From NCBI GenBank assembly GCA_025453925.1, contig JALOPK010000035.1, positions 1 to 16,288 on the forward strand: DNA of 16,288 bases, written 5' to 3'. Numbering within the stretch: position 1 is the first letter of the stretch; every line of letters starts with the position of its first letter. The position numbers and the translations under genes are program-made. The notes under the pieces are model-generated. The model did not search any database. It had not been told where the DNA came from and saw only the letters and a list, made by a program, of their open reading frames with translations. Positions 15,178 to 16,288 of the stretch are shown here, one piece after another. The stretch comes from Candidatus Eiseniibacteriota bacterium. Lineage in GTDB: Bacteria > JAFGKV01.

Positions 15178-15261
15178 CGGCATTCCCGGGTCTCCCGTGC
15201 GATAGGCCCTCATCCCGTGCCCTCTCGCGGGCACCGGAACGACCCCAGCCGGGAAATGCCG
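15178..15261. repeat. Nested inverted repeats (candidate structured RNA or cruciform)
   Basis: The outer arms CGGCATTCCCGG (15178-15189) and CCGGGAAATGCCG (15249-15261) are complementary apart from one extra base. Inside, GTGCCC (15217-15222) pairs perfectly with GGGCAC (15229-15234) around TCTCGC, and GGGTC (15188-15192) can pair with GACCC (15241-15245). CCCGTGC occurs twice (15194-15200, 15214-15220). The element lies 158-241 nt upstream of the sigma-factor start, so it could be in its 5' leader or between the two divergent promoters. No known RNA family was recognised. Confidence 0.4.
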
Positions 15262-15286
15262 CATATCCACAAGGGCCCGCGTGGGC

Positions 15287-15314
15287 TTGACGGATGATCC
15301 CCTGGCCGTATCAT
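15287..15314 (+). promoter_or_regulatory. Sigma70-like promoter for the DUF4912-like gene
   Basis: TTGACG (15287-15292, 5/6 to TTGACA) and TATCAT (15309-15314, 4/6 to TATAAT) are separated by 16 nt. The local sequence is more AT-rich than its surroundings (ATCATAGGTATTATGAC follows). Transcription would begin near 15321, leaving a leader of about 135 nt before the start at 15458. Confidence 0.55.
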
Positions 15315-15398
15315 AGGTATTATGACCGCCGCGTTCGGCGCCGGTGCCCGAATGCTGGTCACGCCCTTTCCTTGCCATTCAGGCTCCCTCCGGCACAT

Positions 15399-15441
15399 CA
15401 TGCCATCCGGCATGTTTCTCCGCCCCCTCTGTGGACAGGGG
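15399..15441 (+). promoter_or_regulatory. Two hairpins in the DUF4912-like gene leader
   Basis: CATGCC (15399-15404) and GGCATG (15409-15414) form a perfect 6-bp stem with a 4-nt loop, followed by TTTCTC. CCCCT (15424-15428) and AGGGG (15437-15441) can pair next and would occlude part of the purine-rich GGGGAGAGG that may serve as ribosome-binding site. The pair resembles an attenuator or an occluded ribosome-binding site, but the U-run is short and no ligand-binding core was recognised. Confidence 0.35.
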
Positions 15442-15457
15442 AGAGGCAGGTTTTCCG

Positions 15458-16273
15458 ATGGGTGACATGAGAGCGGTCACGTGGCGCGCACTGAGCATGA
15501 AGGATCTCCGCGCCATCGCCGGTGCGGAGCAGGTCCCCGGCCGATGGCGCATGCTTCGTTCTGAGCTGGTGCGCGAGATTCGCAGCAGAGCTGCCAAAGA
15601 CCCGCAGTTGCGCGCACGCGTCCGAGTGAAGATCGGTCACGCCAGGGTCAGCGGCAAGCGGCTCGGCGCTCCCCCGGATCGCGGAGAGAGTTCCCTGCCG
15701 GCCGCATCGCTGCCGCCGTCGCCTCCGCCGGACAGCGCATCGGAGATGACTCCACTCCCGTCACTCCACCGGGACCAGGGGAAACCGATCCCCGACACCT
15801 ACGGGGACGATCGGTTGCGTCTGATGATCCGTGATCCGTATACCGGATATGCCTATTGGGAACTCGCGGGTCTGGCGATGGAGCGTCTGTGGCGCCTCCA
15901 TGGCGTCAGCTTCCTGCACACCGCGCAGTGGCGACTGCGTGTCGATTCGCTGCTGACCCGCACCGGATGGCAGTTGCCCGTGGATGTCCACGCCTGTCGC
16001 GCGTATGTCCCGCTGCAACCCGGGCAGCTGTATGCTATTGCACTGTGCTTCCTGGATGCCGAGTCCAGGTTGGTCGAGGTGTTGCGGGCCGGACCGGCAC
16101 ACACACCCAGTGATGCCGTGTCCCCCTTGGTGGATGAGGAGTGGCCCGTTGCACCCTACGACTTGTTGGCTCTGACAGGGGGATTCGACCGTTCGGGGAA
16201 ATGGCTGGTATGCTCCCCGTCCATATGGCAGGCGCGGCTGCGCGGGAGCCTGCGGAGCGAGGCGGAATCGTGA
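15458..16273 (+). CDS. Rho_N-like plus DUF4912-like protein
   Basis: From ATG 15458 the protein has 271 aa. Residues about 10-44 (ALSMKDLRAIAGAEQVPGRW, then MLRSELVREI) resemble the Rho termination-factor N-terminal (SAP-like) helical domain. A proline-rich linker follows (about 71-110). A DUF4912-like domain at about 111-235 carries TYGDDRLRLMIRDPYTGYAYWEL, then RAYVPLQPGQLYAIALCFLD. Proteins with this architecture often sit beside glycogen or GH57-type carbohydrate genes; their role is not established. Starts at 15467 (ATG) and 15344 (GTG) are also open in frame; 15458 is chosen because GGGGAGAGG lies about 11 nt upstream and the Rho_N-like domain is complete. A strong promoter precedes it. 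Confidence 0.75.
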   Translation: MGDMRAVTWRALSMKDLRAIAGAEQVPGRWRMLRSELVREIRSRAAKDPQLRARVRVKIGHARVSGKRLGAPPDRGESSLPAASLPPSPPPDSASEMTPLPSLHRDQGKPIPDTYGDDRLRLMIRDPYTGYAYWELAGLAMERLWRLHGVSFLHTAQWRLRVDSLLTRTGWQLPVDVHACRAYVPLQPGQLYAIALCFLDAESRLVEVLRAGPAHTPSDAVSPLVDEEWPVAPYDLLALTGGFDRSGKWLVCSPSIWQARLRGSLRSEAES

Positions 16274-16288
16274 TGATCGCGCCGACAG
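16273..16288 (+). CDS. Possible start of the next gene, cut by the window edge
   Basis: An ATG at 16273 overlaps the DUF4912-like gene's stop as TGATG, with GAGG about 10 nt upstream, giving M-I-A-P-T before the window ends. The coupling geometry is that of a co-transcribed gene, but five codons do not allow identification. Confidence 0.35.

Larger units (their letters stand above)
15021..15457. other. Divergent intergenic region between the sigma operon and the DUF4912-like gene
   Basis: This 437-nt region holds no gene I accept. It separates the leftward sigma operon from the rightward DUF4912-like gene. It contains a sigma70-like promoter on the plus strand, a large imperfect inverted repeat at 15178-15261 with an inner hairpin, and two leader hairpins close to the downstream start, each listed separately. 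Minus-strand ORFs over it (for example 15378-15013) are short, lack family features and would run into the sigma start. Confidence 0.6.

Noticed and set aside
15013-15378. Minus-strand 121-codon frame upstream of the sigma gene
   Set aside because: No family features, overlap with the sigma start and promoter region, and a composition like non-coding DNA.
15344-15457. GTG start for the DUF4912-like gene
   Set aside because: The added 38 residues show no domain and would be encoded across the two leader hairpins; the Rho_N-like domain begins after the ATG at 15458.
1-16288. Mobile elements, CRISPR arrays, tRNA or rRNA genes, defence systems
   Set aside because: No transposase or integrase motifs, no regular direct repeats and no RNA-gene sequence were seen on either strand; all large frames are accounted for by housekeeping or envelope genes.

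Overview
This window is a stretch of core chromosome from a high-GC, Gram-negative (diderm, LPS-type) bacterium. The diderm call rests on an LptE-family outer-membrane lipoprotein (5262-5759), an LpxL/HtrB-type acyltransferase (5765-6724) and several exported proteins. The yceD-rpmF-plsX-fabD-fabG-acpP-fabF-rnc order is the widely conserved lipid-synthesis cluster. The tandem TPR proteins, the PEGA-NHL protein and the DUF4912-like gene recall FCB-group or deltaproteobacteria-like environmental lineages such as Gemmatimonadota or Eisenbacteria/Krumholzibacteriota-like genomes. That placement is inference and cannot be settled here.

Layout. (1) 1-6724, plus strand: two tandem TPR proteins (the first cut by the window edge), a PEGA plus NHL-propeller protein, an LptE-like lipoprotein and a lipid A-type acyltransferase, all overlapping or nearly abutting, probably one envelope-assembly operon. 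(2) 6693-7124: ndk, overlapping the acyltransferase. (3) 7149-13448, plus strand: yceD, rpmF, plsX, fabD, fabG, acpP, fabF, rnc. Most junctions overlap. The exceptions are short leaders before acpP (81 nt) and fabF (193 nt) and a 268-nt gap before rnc. fabH, often found between plsX and fabD, is absent. (4) 15020-13390, minus strand: an ECF sigma factor, a zinc-binding membrane anti-sigma factor and a secreted Spy/CpxP-like helical protein, read as a small envelope-stress regulon. Its last gene converges on rnc and overlaps it by 59 nt. (5) 15021-15457: a divergent intergenic region with a good sigma70-like promoter and several inverted repeats. (6) 15458-16273, plus strand: a Rho_N-like plus DUF4912-like protein, followed by the first codons of a possible further gene at the window edge.

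Together the genes describe membrane and envelope construction: fatty acid initiation and elongation (PlsX, FabD, FabG, AcpP, FabF), LPS acylation and transport (LpxL-like, LptE-like), ribosome and RNA housekeeping (L32, YceD, RNase III), and an envelope-stress sensing cassette. I saw no mobile element, CRISPR array, tRNA, rRNA or defence system. The most checkable oddities are a hairpin covering the acpP ribosome-binding site, the structured DUF4912 leader and intergenic repeat, the missing fabH, an Asn at a metal-ligand position of RNase III, and the convergent overlap of rnc with the stress cassette.
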